DNA from: Pandoraea cepalis
GTDB lineage: Bacteria; Pseudomonadota; Gammaproteobacteria; Burkholderiales; Burkholderiaceae
Length of the DNA stretch: 64,000 nt
Assembly: GCF_902459665.1 (NCBI RefSeq)
Contig: NZ_CABPSL010000002.1
Coordinates: 62,001-126,000 of the forward strand
Reading direction: 5' to 3'
A program made the position numbers and the translations under genes. Positions 49,524-58,523 of this stretch are shown here, piece by piece (the stretch's first letter is position 1; every line of letters begins with the position of its first letter). The notes below the pieces were generated by a model. It was not told the DNA's origin and did no database searches. It saw only the letters and a list, made by a program, of their open reading frames with translations.

Positions 49524-50237
49524 TCAGGCGCGTGAGCCATAATCGCGTGCGCCGAAAATCGCGGTGCCGATACGCACCATTGTCGCACCCTCGGCAATCG
49601 CCGCCTCGAGATCGCCCGACATGCCCATCGACAGCGTGTCGAGCGGCAGACCGTCGGCGCGCAAGGCGTCGAACACATCGCGCACGGCCTTGAACGGCGC
49701 GCGTTGGCGGGCCGGATCGGCTTCGGGCTCGGGAATCGCCATCAGGCCGCGCAATCGCAAATTCGGCAGCGCCGCGATGGCGCGTGCCACGGCGGGCACG
49801 TCGGCAGGCGCTACGCCGCTCTTGCTCGCTTCGCCGCTGATGTTGACCTGCAGGCACACCTGCAAGGGCGGGAGGTCTGCCGGTCGCTGCGCACTCAGGC
49901 GCTCGGCGATCTTCAGGCGGTCGACCGAATGCACCCAGTCGAAGTGTTCGGCCACCGGCCGCGTCTTGTTGCTTTGCAGTGGGCCGATGAAATGCCATTC
50001 GAGCGGTTCGCCATTGACCGTCTCGCCGGACAACGCGGCGATCTTGTCGAGCGCCTCCTGCACATAGTTCTCGCCGAATGCCCGCTGGCCAGCCGCGAGC
50101 GCGTCGCGCACGGCATCGGCGCCAAAGGTCTTCGAGACGGCGAGCAAGCGCACGCTGTCCGCTGGCCGGCCGGCGGCGGTGGTGGCGCGGGCAATGCGGG
50201 AGAGCACGTCGTCGAGATTCGCGGCGATGGTCGACAT
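49524..50237 (-). CDS. yggS: PLP homeostasis protein, YggS family
   Basis: A 237-aa single-domain TIM-barrel protein that binds PLP and keeps its level balanced; no catalytic reaction is known. The PLP lysine is in LLAVSKTFGAD; family marks are GENYVQEALDK, EWHFIGPLQSNKTR, VCLQVNISGEASKSG, LRLRGLMAIPEP and SMGMSGDLEAAIAEGATMVRIGTAIFG. The start at 50237 gives the family N-terminus. It is divergent from the glutathione peroxidase gene. Confidence 0.94.
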   Translation of the reverse strand: MSTIAANLDDVLSRIARATTAAGRPADSVRLLAVSKTFGADAVRDALAAGQRAFGENYVQEALDKIAALSGETVNGEPLEWHFIGPLQSNKTRPVAEHFDWVHSVDRLKIAERLSAQRPADLPPLQVCLQVNISGEASKSGVAPADVPAVARAIAALPNLRLRGLMAIPEPEADPARQRAPFKAVRDVFDALRADGLPLDTLSMGMSGDLEAAIAEGATMVRIGTAIFGARDYGSRA

Positions 50238-50330
50238 GAGGCAGGGCGGAGCGTCAGTGAGGGGGTGTCTGTGGCGCGGGGGCGCGTTGCAACGGCGTTG
50301 CGGATCAACGATTATAGCCGTGCCCGCACG

Positions 50331-50365
50331 CGAGGTGCTACCCGGGAAAAACGAGGTGCTACCCG
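50331..50365. repeat. Two 14-bp direct repeats, 21 bp apart
   Basis: CGAGGTGCTACCCG occurs at 50331-50344 and 50352-50365. The 21-base period puts both on one DNA face, like a tandem regulator site between yggS and the peroxidase gene. Confidence 0.6.
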
Positions 50366-50464
50366 CGCCGGGGTTCCGGACGGGAAGGCACAACGCACGC
50401 GGCACGGCGCCGGCGCGCGGCTTGTGGCAGACTGCGCGGTGCCAACCTTCACTCGGAGCCAGAG

Positions 50465-50962
50465 ATGAGCGCGAATTCGCAGACAGTTTACGATTTTTCC
50501 GTCCAGACGCTCGCGGGCGAGACCGTCAGTCTGTCGCAGTATCGCGGCAAGGTGCTGCTCATCGTCAACACGGCGAGCGAGTGCGGGTTCACGCCGCAGT
50601 ACGCCGGCCTGCAAGCGCTATACGAACAGCTTGGCCCGCGCGGGTTCGAAGTCCTCGCGTTCCCGTGCAATCAGTTCGGCAAGCAGGAGCCGGGCGACGC
50701 GCAAGCCATTCGCAGCTTCTGCGATCTGCGTTTTCACGTCACCTTCCCGATGTTCGCCAAGGTCGACGTCAAAGGGCCCGACGCCGCGCCGCTCTACGCC
50801 TACCTCACGCGGGAGAAGCCCGGCGTGCTGGGCACGAAGGCAATCAAATGGAATTTCACGAAGTTCCTCGTGGATGCGACGGGGCAGGTCGTGGCGCGCT
50901 ATGCTCCGACGGCGAAGCCCGAGGACATTCGCGCCGATATCGAGAAACGGCTCCCCGCTTGA
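50465..50962 (+). CDS. Glutathione peroxidase family protein
   Basis: A 165-aa peroxidase of the thioredoxin fold, reducing peroxides with glutathione or thioredoxin. The catalytic set is visible: C40 in NTASECGFTPQY, Q74 in FPCNQFGKQEPG, W129 and N130 in IKWNFTKFL. There is a second Cys in FPCNQ and another in SFCDLRF, as in the 2-Cys thioredoxin-dependent branch. No signal peptide. Divergent from yggS. Confidence 0.92.
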   Translation: MSANSQTVYDFSVQTLAGETVSLSQYRGKVLLIVNTASECGFTPQYAGLQALYEQLGPRGFEVLAFPCNQFGKQEPGDAQAIRSFCDLRFHVTFPMFAKVDVKGPDAAPLYAYLTREKPGVLGTKAIKWNFTKFLVDATGQVVARYAPTAKPEDIRADIEKRLPA

Positions 50963-51015
50963 GCGGCGCCGTGGCCTGACCGGGTCGCCCCGGACAGGCC
51001 ATCGCGCGGATCGGT

Positions 51016-51507
51016 TCAGCGCCCGAAGCGCTCGAGAATCCGCTGCCATTGACGCACGATGGCCCCCCGCGACTCGGCAAGTCGACGTGTCGGGTTCGCT
51101 TCCTCGCGCAGTGCCAGCTGCGCGCCGACGTCGCTGCTCAGCGCCAGCCAGCCGGACGTCTCGACCACGTACACCTGCCCGGCACTCAGCGCGATGGCCT
51201 CCCGCCAGACACCCCCCGACAGCCAGCGCGGCGCGAGGCTGACCGCCACCTGACCTAGCTGGACATGGAATACCGTGCCACGGCTTGCATACGCATGAAA
51301 CGCTTGCCCACGCGCCAGCGCGAGAGGGAACGCTCGTGTGCCGGACGTGGCGCCGTCCATGCCGGCCGGATGGGAGGGCGCACGAGAAAGGGCAACGCGT
51401 TCTCCTGGTGAGGTGGCATCGCCGTGACTTCGCGCAAGACGGGCGTCAGGGCGCAGGGGAGACAGCGAAGGCAGTGCAGACGGCGGGGGGAAGGGGGGCT
51501 TGGCCAT
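51016..51507 (-). CDS. Hypothetical protein, DUF2917-like
   Basis: A 163-aa protein. Residues 1-60 are Pro/Ser-rich; the C-terminal part looks like a small beta-rich cupin-like domain (GQAFHAYASRGTVFHVQLGQVAVSLAPRWLSGGVWREAIALSAGQVYVVETSGWLALSS), similar to DUF2917. Function is unknown. GGAG lies seven bases before the ATG at 51507. It is divergent from a MocR regulator, which may control it. Confidence 0.65.
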   Translation of the reverse strand: MAKPPFPPPSALPSLSPLRPDARLARSHGDATSPGERVALSRAPSHPAGMDGATSGTRAFPLALARGQAFHAYASRGTVFHVQLGQVAVSLAPRWLSGGVWREAIALSAGQVYVVETSGWLALSSDVGAQLALREEANPTRRLAESRGAIVRQWQRILERFGR

Positions 51508-51613
51508 GTGGGACTCCGGGGCGTTGAACGGGTAAGGACAGCCTATCGACCGCCGCGCCGCCCCGGTAGGCACACAGTTACCCGGTTTCGCCCGCAACAG
51601 AAGGGCCCCCGGC

Positions 51614-51653
51614 AATCTGTTACGATCCAGAATCGCTGAATCTGTATCTGTTA
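51614..51653. promoter_or_regulatory. ATCTGT repeats at MocR gene
   Basis: ATCTGTTA occurs at 51615-51622 and 51646-51653, and AATCTGT at 51614 and 51639, in the 158-base divergent region. MocR-type regulators often bind direct repeats next to their own gene, so this is a plausible operator. Confidence 0.45.
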
Positions 51654-51665
51654 TGGTCACGTGCG

Positions 51666-53222
51666 ATGCACGATCATCTGCGCATGGATGCCGCCACTCT
51701 CCCTCCCCCTCTCGCTGCCGCGGACGACACATCGCTGACCTCGGACGTTCCGAGGCCCCCACCCGTGGCCGTCCCGCGGGAGCGCGTGTCCCTCTACCGC
51801 CGACTCGCGGGTCACTATCGACATGCCATCGACGCGGGTACGCTCGCGCCGGGCGACCGCATGCCGAGTGTTCGCACGTTGATGGAGCGGCATCAGGTCA
51901 GCTTGTCGACGGCGCTGCAGATGTGCCGTCATCTGGAGGCGCAGGGCCTGCTCGAGGCGCGTCCCCGCTCGGGCTACTTCGTGCGCGCACGTGCGCGGGC
52001 GAGTCTCGTACCCGTGGCCGAGCCGCGGCCGTGGATGCCCGATCTGCTGCAATATGTGGGCATCAACCAGCGTGTGTCGTCGATCCTCGCGCGAGGGCTT
52101 CAGGCGGACGTCAAAATCAATCTCGCCGTGGCCCACGGTTCGCCGTCGCTCTATCCGGTCAACGCGTTGCGCCAGGCCACGATTCGGGCGTTGCGCGATC
52201 ACCCGATGCTCTATGGCACACCGCCGCCCGGCGGTGGCGAAGCCCGTTTTCGCGCGGCGATTGCGCGGCGAGCCCTGGAAGCGCGCATGCACGTCAATCC
52301 CGAGGAGATCGTCGTCACGCATGGCTGTATCGAAGCGATCAATCTCGCGCTGCGTGCGGTGGCTGGCGCGGGCGACGTGGTTGCCGTCGAGTCGCCCACG
52401 TATTACGCGCTGTTGCAGACACTGGAGAGTATGGGCATGCGCGCACTCGAAATTCCCACGAGTCCGCAGACCGGCATCTCACTCGAAGCGCTCGAACTGG
52501 CAAGCGAGACCTACGACAACATCAAGGCGATCATCGTCGTGCCGCATTTCCAGAATCCGCTCGGGTCGGTGATGCCCGATTCGCACAAGGCACGGCTTGT
52601 GAAGTGGGCGGCGTCGCGCGGGATTGCGATCATCGAAGACGACACCTATTCGGCGCTGGGCGACGACGGTAACGTGCCGGCCGCCGTTCGTTCCTGGGAT
52701 ACGACCGGCAATGTGATTCATTGCGCATCGCTGCACAAGACGCTGGCGCCGGGCATGCGGTTGGGCTGGATCGCGGGCGGCAAGTGGCAGGGGCGCGTGG
52801 AGATGTTGAAGTACGCGCAGACGCGTCCCAACGAAGCGCTCGCCCAGATCGCGATGGGCGAGTTTATCGACTCGCCGCGCTATGACCGCCATCTGCGGCA
52901 TTTGCGCGCCCAGTTGCGCGAGCATCGTGCGGCGATGGCCGAAGCGATCGCGACCTACTTCCCTGCGGGCACGCGACTGACGTTGCCCGCGGGCGGATTG
53001 AGTCTGTGGGTCGAGATGCCGGGCGGTGTCAGCTCGGAGTTACTGTTCGACGCTGCACTCGCCAAGGGGATTCGCGTAGCGCCGGGTAGCCTGTTTTCCA
53101 ACTCGGCACGCTACGACCACTTTCTGCGCATCAACGGCGGGCAGCCGTTCACGCGTGAGGTCGACGCGGCGGTGCGCACGCTCGCGTCCGAGATCGCGCG
53201 ATTGCTCGACACGAAGCGTTGA
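51666..53222 (+). CDS. MocR-type PLP-dependent regulator
   Basis: A 518-aa GntR/aminotransferase fusion regulator. The N-terminal winged helix (about 40-110: YRRLAGHYRHAIDAGTLAPGDRMPSVRTLMERHQVSLSTALQMCRHLEAQGLLEARPRSGYFV) is followed by a fold-type I aminotransferase domain. The PLP lysine is in CASLHKTLAPGMRLGW, with the Asp/Tyr region IIEDDTYSALG. It senses PLP or an amine. The start at 51666 is weak; an ATG at 51684 is possible. Divergent from the DUF2917-like gene. Confidence 0.88.
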   Translation: MHDHLRMDAATLPPPLAAADDTSLTSDVPRPPPVAVPRERVSLYRRLAGHYRHAIDAGTLAPGDRMPSVRTLMERHQVSLSTALQMCRHLEAQGLLEARPRSGYFVRARARASLVPVAEPRPWMPDLLQYVGINQRVSSILARGLQADVKINLAVAHGSPSLYPVNALRQATIRALRDHPMLYGTPPPGGGEARFRAAIARRALEARMHVNPEEIVVTHGCIEAINLALRAVAGAGDVVAVESPTYYALLQTLESMGMRALEIPTSPQTGISLEALELASETYDNIKAIIVVPHFQNPLGSVMPDSHKARLVKWAASRGIAIIEDDTYSALGDDGNVPAAVRSWDTTGNVIHCASLHKTLAPGMRLGWIAGGKWQGRVEMLKYAQTRPNEALAQIAMGEFIDSPRYDRHLRHLRAQLREHRAAMAEAIATYFPAGTRLTLPAGGLSLWVEMPGGVSSELLFDAALAKGIRVAPGSLFSNSARYDHFLRINGGQPFTREVDAAVRTLASEIARLLDTKR

Positions 53223-53251
53223 GCGCACCGAGCGAGATTGCCGGACCTGGC

Positions 53252-53265
53252 GCCCCCGCGGGGGC
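53252..53265. terminator. GC-rich hairpin, MocR/glcE
   Basis: GCCCCCGCGGGGGC is self-complementary between the two convergent stops; no T tract is present, so termination is only possible. Confidence 0.35.
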
Positions 53266-53272
53266 ATCCCGC

Positions 53273-54355
53273 TCAGAACTCCGGATACATCCGTCCCGGA
53301 TTGAAGATACCGGCGGGGTCGAACACCGACTTCAGATTGCGGTGAATGCGCATGACCGGTGCGGGCAGCGGCGTGAAGACGCTCACGCCAGGTTCGCCGT
53401 AGCGGAAGAGCGTGGCGTGCCCGCCGTCCTGCCGTGCCGCCGAGCGCACGATTTGCGCGTCGGCGTCGGTGATCCACCAGCGCTGTGCGCCGCCCCACTC
53501 GATGAGTTGCTTGCCCGGCAGCCGGTGCGGCTCGGCCGTCGAAGGCACCGCCAGGCGCCACAGCGCCTGCCCGGGTCCCGCGTCGGCGAAGAAGTTGTCG
53601 GTCTGCTCGCGGATGGCGTGCCAGAACTTGGCCGCATGAATGGCGTCGACCAGCTCCCCGCCCATCTTTACACGCGCGGCCTTGATCCCCGCCGACGCGC
53701 CCGCCAGACGAATCACCAGCAAGTCGTTGCGCCACGCACTGCCGGTGATCGGCAGCGGTTGCCCGCCCCATTCGTTGAGCTTGCGCACGGCGTCGATGGC
53801 GTTCATTTCGAATTGCAGCGTCAGCTCGGCGAACGGTTGCGGCAGCACCTTGAGCGACACCTCGAGAATGAGCCCCAGCGTGCCGAGCGAACCGGCGAGC
53901 ATGCGCGAGACGTCGTAACCGGCGACGTTTTTCATGACCTGCCCGCCGAAGTTCAGCACATGACCCCGTCCGTCCATCAATTTGGCCCCGAGCACGAAGT
54001 CGCGCACGGCCCCCACGGCACTGCGGCGCGGCCCGGCAAGCCCGGCGGCCACCGCACCGCCGAGGGTCGCGCCGTGGCCGAAATAGGGCGGCTCGAACGG
54101 CAGCAACTGATTGCGTTCTGCGAGCGCTGCTTCAATGTCGGCCAGTGGCGTGCCGCAGCGGGCGGTGATGACCAGTTCCGCCGGGTCATAGGCGACGATG
54201 CCACTGTAGTCGCGCGTGTCCAGCACGTCGCCCACGCGTTGCTGGCCGTACCACGCCTTGGTGCCGCCCCCCCGCAATTGGAGGGGAGCGCGGTGCGCCG
54301 TGGCGTGCTCGATGACGGCGCGGAAGTGCTCGAGAGTGTCGTTCGTATCGGTCAT
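53273..54355 (-). CDS. glcE: Glycolate oxidase subunit GlcE
   Basis: A 360-aa FAD-binding subunit of glycolate oxidase, which oxidises glycolate to glyoxylate at the membrane. The PCMH-type FAD fold shows LRGGGTKAWYG, YDPAELVITARCGTPLADIEAAL, YFGHGATLGGAVAAGLAG and KNVAGYDVSRMLAGSLGTLGLILEVSLKV; it ends with FDPAGIFNPGRMYPEF. Its start shares one base with the stop of the channel gene upstream. The Fe-S subunit GlcF, normally next, is absent: the MocR gene follows convergently. Confidence 0.9.
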   Translation of the reverse strand: MTDTNDTLEHFRAVIEHATAHRAPLQLRGGGTKAWYGQQRVGDVLDTRDYSGIVAYDPAELVITARCGTPLADIEAALAERNQLLPFEPPYFGHGATLGGAVAAGLAGPRRSAVGAVRDFVLGAKLMDGRGHVLNFGGQVMKNVAGYDVSRMLAGSLGTLGLILEVSLKVLPQPFAELTLQFEMNAIDAVRKLNEWGGQPLPITGSAWRNDLLVIRLAGASAGIKAARVKMGGELVDAIHAAKFWHAIREQTDNFFADAGPGQALWRLAVPSTAEPHRLPGKQLIEWGGAQRWWITDADAQIVRSAARQDGGHATLFRYGEPGVSVFTPLPAPVMRIHRNLKSVFDPAGIFNPGRMYPEF

Positions 54356-55224
54356 CAGCTGGGTTCTGGCGGCGGTGGCAGGTCGGATTGATAAGGCCCC
54401 AGCTCGCTGCCGCAATCCTTGCAGTAGCGGGCGTCGGGGTCGTGCCCTTCGGTGTGGCACTGATGGCAGGTGCGCGTGGTGATCGCCTTCTTGCGCATGG
54501 CCGAATGAATTTCGGCACCCATGATGCCGGTGGGAATCGCAATCACGCTGTAGCCCAGCAACATGACGAAGCCGGTGATCGCCTTGCCCAGTCCGGTGAC
54601 GGGCACCACGTCGCCATAGCCGGTGGTCGTGAGCGTGACGATGGCCCAATAGATGCCGACGGGAATGCTCGTGAAGCCATGTTCCGGCCCCTCGATGATA
54701 TGCATGAGCGTGCCGAAGATCACCACGATGATCGAGATGAACCCGAGAAACACGAGGATCTTGCGGCGCGCGTTATAGAGCGCAATGCTGAGCACGCCGG
54801 CTTCGTTCACATACGCCGTGAGCTTGAGAATCCGGAACGCGCGCATCAGGCGCAGCAGGCGCACGTCGATCAGGCCGTGCAGCTCGGGCACGAGAATCGC
54901 CAGGTAGGTCGGCAGGATCGCGAGCAGGTCGATGACGCCGTAAAAGGACAGCGCGTAACGTAGCGGCCGGTGCGCACTGAGCAGCCGCGCGAGGTACTCG
55001 GCCGTGAAGAGCAGCGTGAAGAACCACTCGAGGATCGCCATCGGCAGCGAGGCCGTGGCTTGAACGGCCGGCACGCTCGACACGATGACCGTGAGTACCG
55101 ACAGCACGATGGCGATGAGCAGCGCAATGTCGAAGAGCCGCCCTTCGCGCGTGTCGGCCTCGAAGATGATGATGTAGAGCCGCTGCCGCCAATCGTGTGG
55201 CAGCCATTCCGACAGCGCTCGCAT
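54355..55224 (-). CDS. Voltage-gated ion channel, Kv type, with Zn-ribbon tail
   Basis: A 289-aa membrane protein: six predicted segments, an S4 with regular arginines (VRLLRLMRAFRILKL, residues 121-135), and the K+ selectivity filter TTGYGD (200-205). The cytosolic tail has a C-x2-C / C-x2-C zinc ribbon (C253, C256, C268, C271). It is coupled to its neighbours: the start is one base after the glcD stop, and the stop overlaps the glcE start. A channel gene between glcD and glcE is unusual. Confidence 0.9.
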   Translation of the reverse strand: MRALSEWLPHDWRQRLYIIIFEADTREGRLFDIALLIAIVLSVLTVIVSSVPAVQATASLPMAILEWFFTLLFTAEYLARLLSAHRPLRYALSFYGVIDLLAILPTYLAILVPELHGLIDVRLLRLMRAFRILKLTAYVNEAGVLSIALYNARRKILVFLGFISIIVVIFGTLMHIIEGPEHGFTSIPVGIYWAIVTLTTTGYGDVVPVTGLGKAITGFVMLLGYSVIAIPTGIMGAEIHSAMRKKAITTRTCHQCHTEGHDPDARYCKDCGSELGPYQSDLPPPPEPS

Positions 55225-55225
55225 G

Positions 55226-56761
55226 TCAGAACCTCGGCAGGTCGGGATGCGGTAACAGACCGCCACGCACATGCAGCTTGCCGTATTCGGCGCAACGCGC
55301 GCGCGTGGGTATCCCCTTGTCGGGATTGAGCAGCCCGACCGGATCGAAGGCGCGCTTCACCCCGAAGAACGCGTCGCGCTCGTCGGGCGAGAACTGCACG
55401 CACATCGAGTTGATCTTCTCGATGCCCACGCCGTGCTCGCCTGTGATCGTGCCGCCGAGTTCGACACAGGCTTCGAGAATGTCGCTGCCGAACGCCTCGG
55501 CACGGTGCCACTCGTCGAGGTCGTTGCCGTTGAAAAGAATGAGCGGATGCATATTGCCGTCTCCCGCGTGAAAGACGTTAATACAGCGCAATCCGTACTG
55601 TTGTTCCAGACCTTCGATGCGTTTGAGCAAGGTCCCAATCGCACGGCGCGGAATCGTGCCGTCCATGCAGTAATAGTCCGGCGATATGCGCCCGGCCGCG
55701 GGGAATGCGTTCTTGCGTCCCGACCAGAAGCGCAGACGCTCCTCTTCGCTGCGGGAAATCTGCAGCCGTGTCGCGCCCGAGGTGCGCAGCACGTGGGAGA
55801 TGCGCATGATTTCCTCGGCGACTTCTTCCGGTGTGCCATCCGATTCGCACAACAGGATGGCAGCCGCTTCGAGGTCGTAACCGGCGTGCACAAACGACTC
55901 GACGGCCTGGGTGGCCGGCTTGTCCATCATTTCCAGGCCCGCCGGGATGATGCCCGCCGCGATGATCGCGGCCACGGCGTTGCCGCCGGTCTCCACGTCG
56001 TCGAAGCTCGCCATGATGATCTGTGCCGTCTGCGCCTTGGGCACCAGCTTGACGGTGATTTCGGTGACCACGCCGAACATGCCTTCGCTCCCGATGAAGA
56101 CCGACAGCAGATCGAGTCCCGGCGCATCGGGGCCGAGCGAGCCGAATTCGATGGCCTCGCCGGACATCGTGATGGCACGCACGCGCAGCACGTTGTGCAC
56201 GGTCAATCCGTACTTCAGGCAGTGCACGCCGCCGGAATTCTCCGCGATGTTGCCACCGATGGTGCAGGCGATCTGCGACGACGGATCCGGCGCGTAATAC
56301 AGGCCGTAAGGGGCAGCGGCTTCCGAGATCGCCAGATTGCGAACGCCGGGTTGCACCGTGGCAGTGCGCGCGTAGGGATCGACTTCGACGATCTTCTTGA
56401 ACTTGGCAAGCGAGAGCACCAGGCCGTCGGAGATGGGCATCGCCCCGCCGGACAGGCTGGTGCCCGCGCCGCGCGGCACGACCGGGATGCCGAGCTGATG
56501 ACACGCCTGCAGAATACGCTGCACCTGCGATTCCGACTCGGGCAGCACAACGGCGAGCGGCACACGACGATACGCGGCGAGACCGTCGCACTCGTACGGT
56601 GTGGTGTCTTCGCGTCGATGCAGAATGCAATGCGGCGGCAGGATCTGCGCGAGCGCATCGAGCAAGTGACGCTGGCGCGTGGTCAGGGCGTCGGCATTCT
56701 CGGTCGCGGCACCCGCCGGAAGCGGGCCGGATTGACCTTGCGGGGTGGCGGGGGCGTTCAT
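55226..56761 (-). CDS. glcD: Glycolate oxidase subunit GlcD
   Basis: A 511-aa FAD subunit of glycolate oxidase. FAD-binding region: VPRGAGTSLSGGAMPISDGLVLSLAKF, GGNIAENSGGVHCLKYG, SEGMFGVVTEITVKLVP. The substrate domain has FHAGDGNMHPLILF and GTITGEHGVGIEK with the His and Arg typical of the VAO/PCMH family. The N-terminal 25 residues are extra. The start at 56761 lies 7 bases after the stop of the upstream FAD oxidase, so all are one operon. Confidence 0.92.
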   Translation of the reverse strand: MNAPATPQGQSGPLPAGAATENADALTTRQRHLLDALAQILPPHCILHRREDTTPYECDGLAAYRRVPLAVVLPESESQVQRILQACHQLGIPVVPRGAGTSLSGGAMPISDGLVLSLAKFKKIVEVDPYARTATVQPGVRNLAISEAAAPYGLYYAPDPSSQIACTIGGNIAENSGGVHCLKYGLTVHNVLRVRAITMSGEAIEFGSLGPDAPGLDLLSVFIGSEGMFGVVTEITVKLVPKAQTAQIIMASFDDVETGGNAVAAIIAAGIIPAGLEMMDKPATQAVESFVHAGYDLEAAAILLCESDGTPEEVAEEIMRISHVLRTSGATRLQISRSEEERLRFWSGRKNAFPAAGRISPDYYCMDGTIPRRAIGTLLKRIEGLEQQYGLRCINVFHAGDGNMHPLILFNGNDLDEWHRAEAFGSDILEACVELGGTITGEHGVGIEKINSMCVQFSPDERDAFFGVKRAFDPVGLLNPDKGIPTRARCAEYGKLHVRGGLLPHPDLPRF

Positions 56762-56768
56762 GCGACGT

Positions 56769-58190
56769 TCAGATCGCCGGGTGCAGCTGGAAAATCTTGC
56801 CCGGATTGAGCAGATTGTGCGGATCGAGCGAAGTCTTGATCGCCCGCATGACGTCGATCGCGCCTTCGCCATGCTCGGTCACGAGGAAGCCCATCTTGTG
56901 CAGGCCCACGCCATGTTCGCCAGTGCATGTGCCGCCCATGCGAATTGCTCGCTCGACGATGCGCTGGTTGAGTTGTTCGGCCTCCTCGATCTCTTCAGGC
57001 TTGGCCGGGTCGATGAGGATGGCGACGTGGAAATTGCCATCGCCCACGTGTCCCACGATCGGGCAGGGCAAACTCGACGCCCGCAGGTCTTGCTCGGTTT
57101 CGCCCACACACTCGGCCAGACGCGAGATCGGCACACAAACGTCCGTGGTCACCGCGCGGCAACCTGGCCGGAGTTGCAGCATTGCAAAGTACGCGCTATG
57201 CCGCGCGCTCCACAGACGGTTGCGGTCTTCCGTGCGGGTGGCCCATTCGAAACCGGTACCGCCGTTGTCCTTGGCCAGTTCCTCGACGGTTTGCGCTTGC
57301 TCCTTCACGCCCGCATCGCTGCCGTGAAATTCGAAGAACAGCGTTTGCGTCTCGGGCAGCGTCAGCTTGGAATGCTTGTTGATCGCGCGCACGGCCAGCG
57401 CATCGACGAACTCGACGCGAGCGACCGGCACACCCAACTGAATCGTCTGAATGACGCAGTTCACGGCGTCCGTCATGGTGGGGAACGCACAGATCGCGGC
57501 GGACACAGCCTCGGGCTGCGGATACAGACGCACCGTCGCCTCGGTAATGATGCCCAGCGTGCCTTCGCTGCCGACGAACAGGCGCGTCAGGTCGTAGCCG
57601 GCCGAGGACTTGCGGGCGCGCGTACCGGTGTGGATCACGCGGCCGTCTGCGAGCACGACGGTCAATGCCAGCACGTTCTCGCGCATCGTGCCGTAGCGCA
57701 CGGCGTTGGTGCCCGACGCGCGCGTGGCGCACATGCCGCCAATGCTGGCGTCGGCGCCCGGGTCGATCGGGAAGAACAGGCCGGTGTCGCGCAGTGCTTC
57801 ATTGAGCGCCTTGCGCGAAATGCCCGGTTGCGTGGTGACGGTCAGGTCTTCGGCGTTGATCGAGACGACCTGATTCATTTCCGAGAGGTCGAGCGACAGG
57901 CCGCCCTCGACGGCGAGCAGGTGACCTTCCAGCGACGAGCCCGCGCCGTACGGAATGATGGGGACGTTGTATTTGGCGCACAGCTTGACGATCTGCGACA
58001 CCTCGTCGGTGCTGTGCGCGAAGGCGACGGCATCGGGCAGCATGGGATCGAACGGAGACTCGTCCCGGCCGTGATGTTCGCGCAGCGCCGCTTGCGTGCT
58101 CACGCGCTCGCCCAGCAGCGCTTGGAGCTCGGTGAGCAGCACGTCGGGGAACGCCCGCTTGGCGGCGAACGGCAGGTGGGGATGATTCAC
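56769..58190 (-). CDS. FAD-linked D-2-hydroxyacid dehydrogenase
   Basis: A 473-aa flavoprotein of the D-lactate dehydrogenase (cytochrome)/GlcD family, oxidising a D-2-hydroxyacid such as D-lactate. Landmarks: IPYGAGSSLEGHLLAVEGGLSLDLSEM, GMCATRASGTNAVRYG, GSEGTLGIITEATVRLYP, VGHVGDGNFHVAIL and GTCTGEHGVGLHKMGFL. The start is GTG at 58190, supported by AAGGAG six bases upstream; the ATG at 58247 in the same frame lacks one. First gene of the oxidase-glcD-channel-glcE unit. Confidence 0.88.
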   Translation of the reverse strand: MNHPHLPFAAKRAFPDVLLTELQALLGERVSTQAALREHHGRDESPFDPMLPDAVAFAHSTDEVSQIVKLCAKYNVPIIPYGAGSSLEGHLLAVEGGLSLDLSEMNQVVSINAEDLTVTTQPGISRKALNEALRDTGLFFPIDPGADASIGGMCATRASGTNAVRYGTMRENVLALTVVLADGRVIHTGTRARKSSAGYDLTRLFVGSEGTLGIITEATVRLYPQPEAVSAAICAFPTMTDAVNCVIQTIQLGVPVARVEFVDALAVRAINKHSKLTLPETQTLFFEFHGSDAGVKEQAQTVEELAKDNGGTGFEWATRTEDRNRLWSARHSAYFAMLQLRPGCRAVTTDVCVPISRLAECVGETEQDLRASSLPCPIVGHVGDGNFHVAILIDPAKPEEIEEAEQLNQRIVERAIRMGGTCTGEHGVGLHKMGFLVTEHGEGAIDVMRAIKTSLDPHNLLNPGKIFQLHPAI

Positions 58191-58523
58191 GGCTTTCTCC
58201 TTCGGGTCTCCGGGCGGCCAGCGCCGGTCGGCGGTGGCAGGCTCCAAATCGGTGGCGGGGTCTCGGGCATGGGGTGCAACGACAATACTTCGGTGCGCAC
58301 GCCCTGACGCCTTATGAGCGGGGATTTTACGCTGTGGCGGCGTTTTTCCCCACCCTTTGCGTCATATCATACGGACTTGCCGCCAATGCGCGCCATCGGA
58401 ATCGCCCGAAAAGTGGCCATCCGGGGCCTGCGCGGCGCATTTCAATCGATGAAGGCAAGTGGCCCCCGCAGCCGGATTGCGTGCTGGCGGGCAAGCGATG
58501 CCGCAAGGGGTAGAGAGCAGAAG
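58191..58523. other. Divergent upstream region, oxidase/adenosyltransferase
   Basis: About 330 bases. A nested hairpin (ACGCC..AGCG..CGCT..GGCGT at 58307-58343) is followed by five T on the plus strand, possibly a terminator or attenuator before the adenosyltransferase gene. I find no cobalamin riboswitch core. Confidence 0.35.

Noticed and set aside
56745-58307. A 520-codon plus frame
   Set aside because: It is antisense to the FAD oxidase, which shows GEHGVG and other family motifs.
58191-58523. Cobalamin riboswitch before the adenosyltransferase
   Set aside because: I looked for the conserved B12-box core and did not find it.
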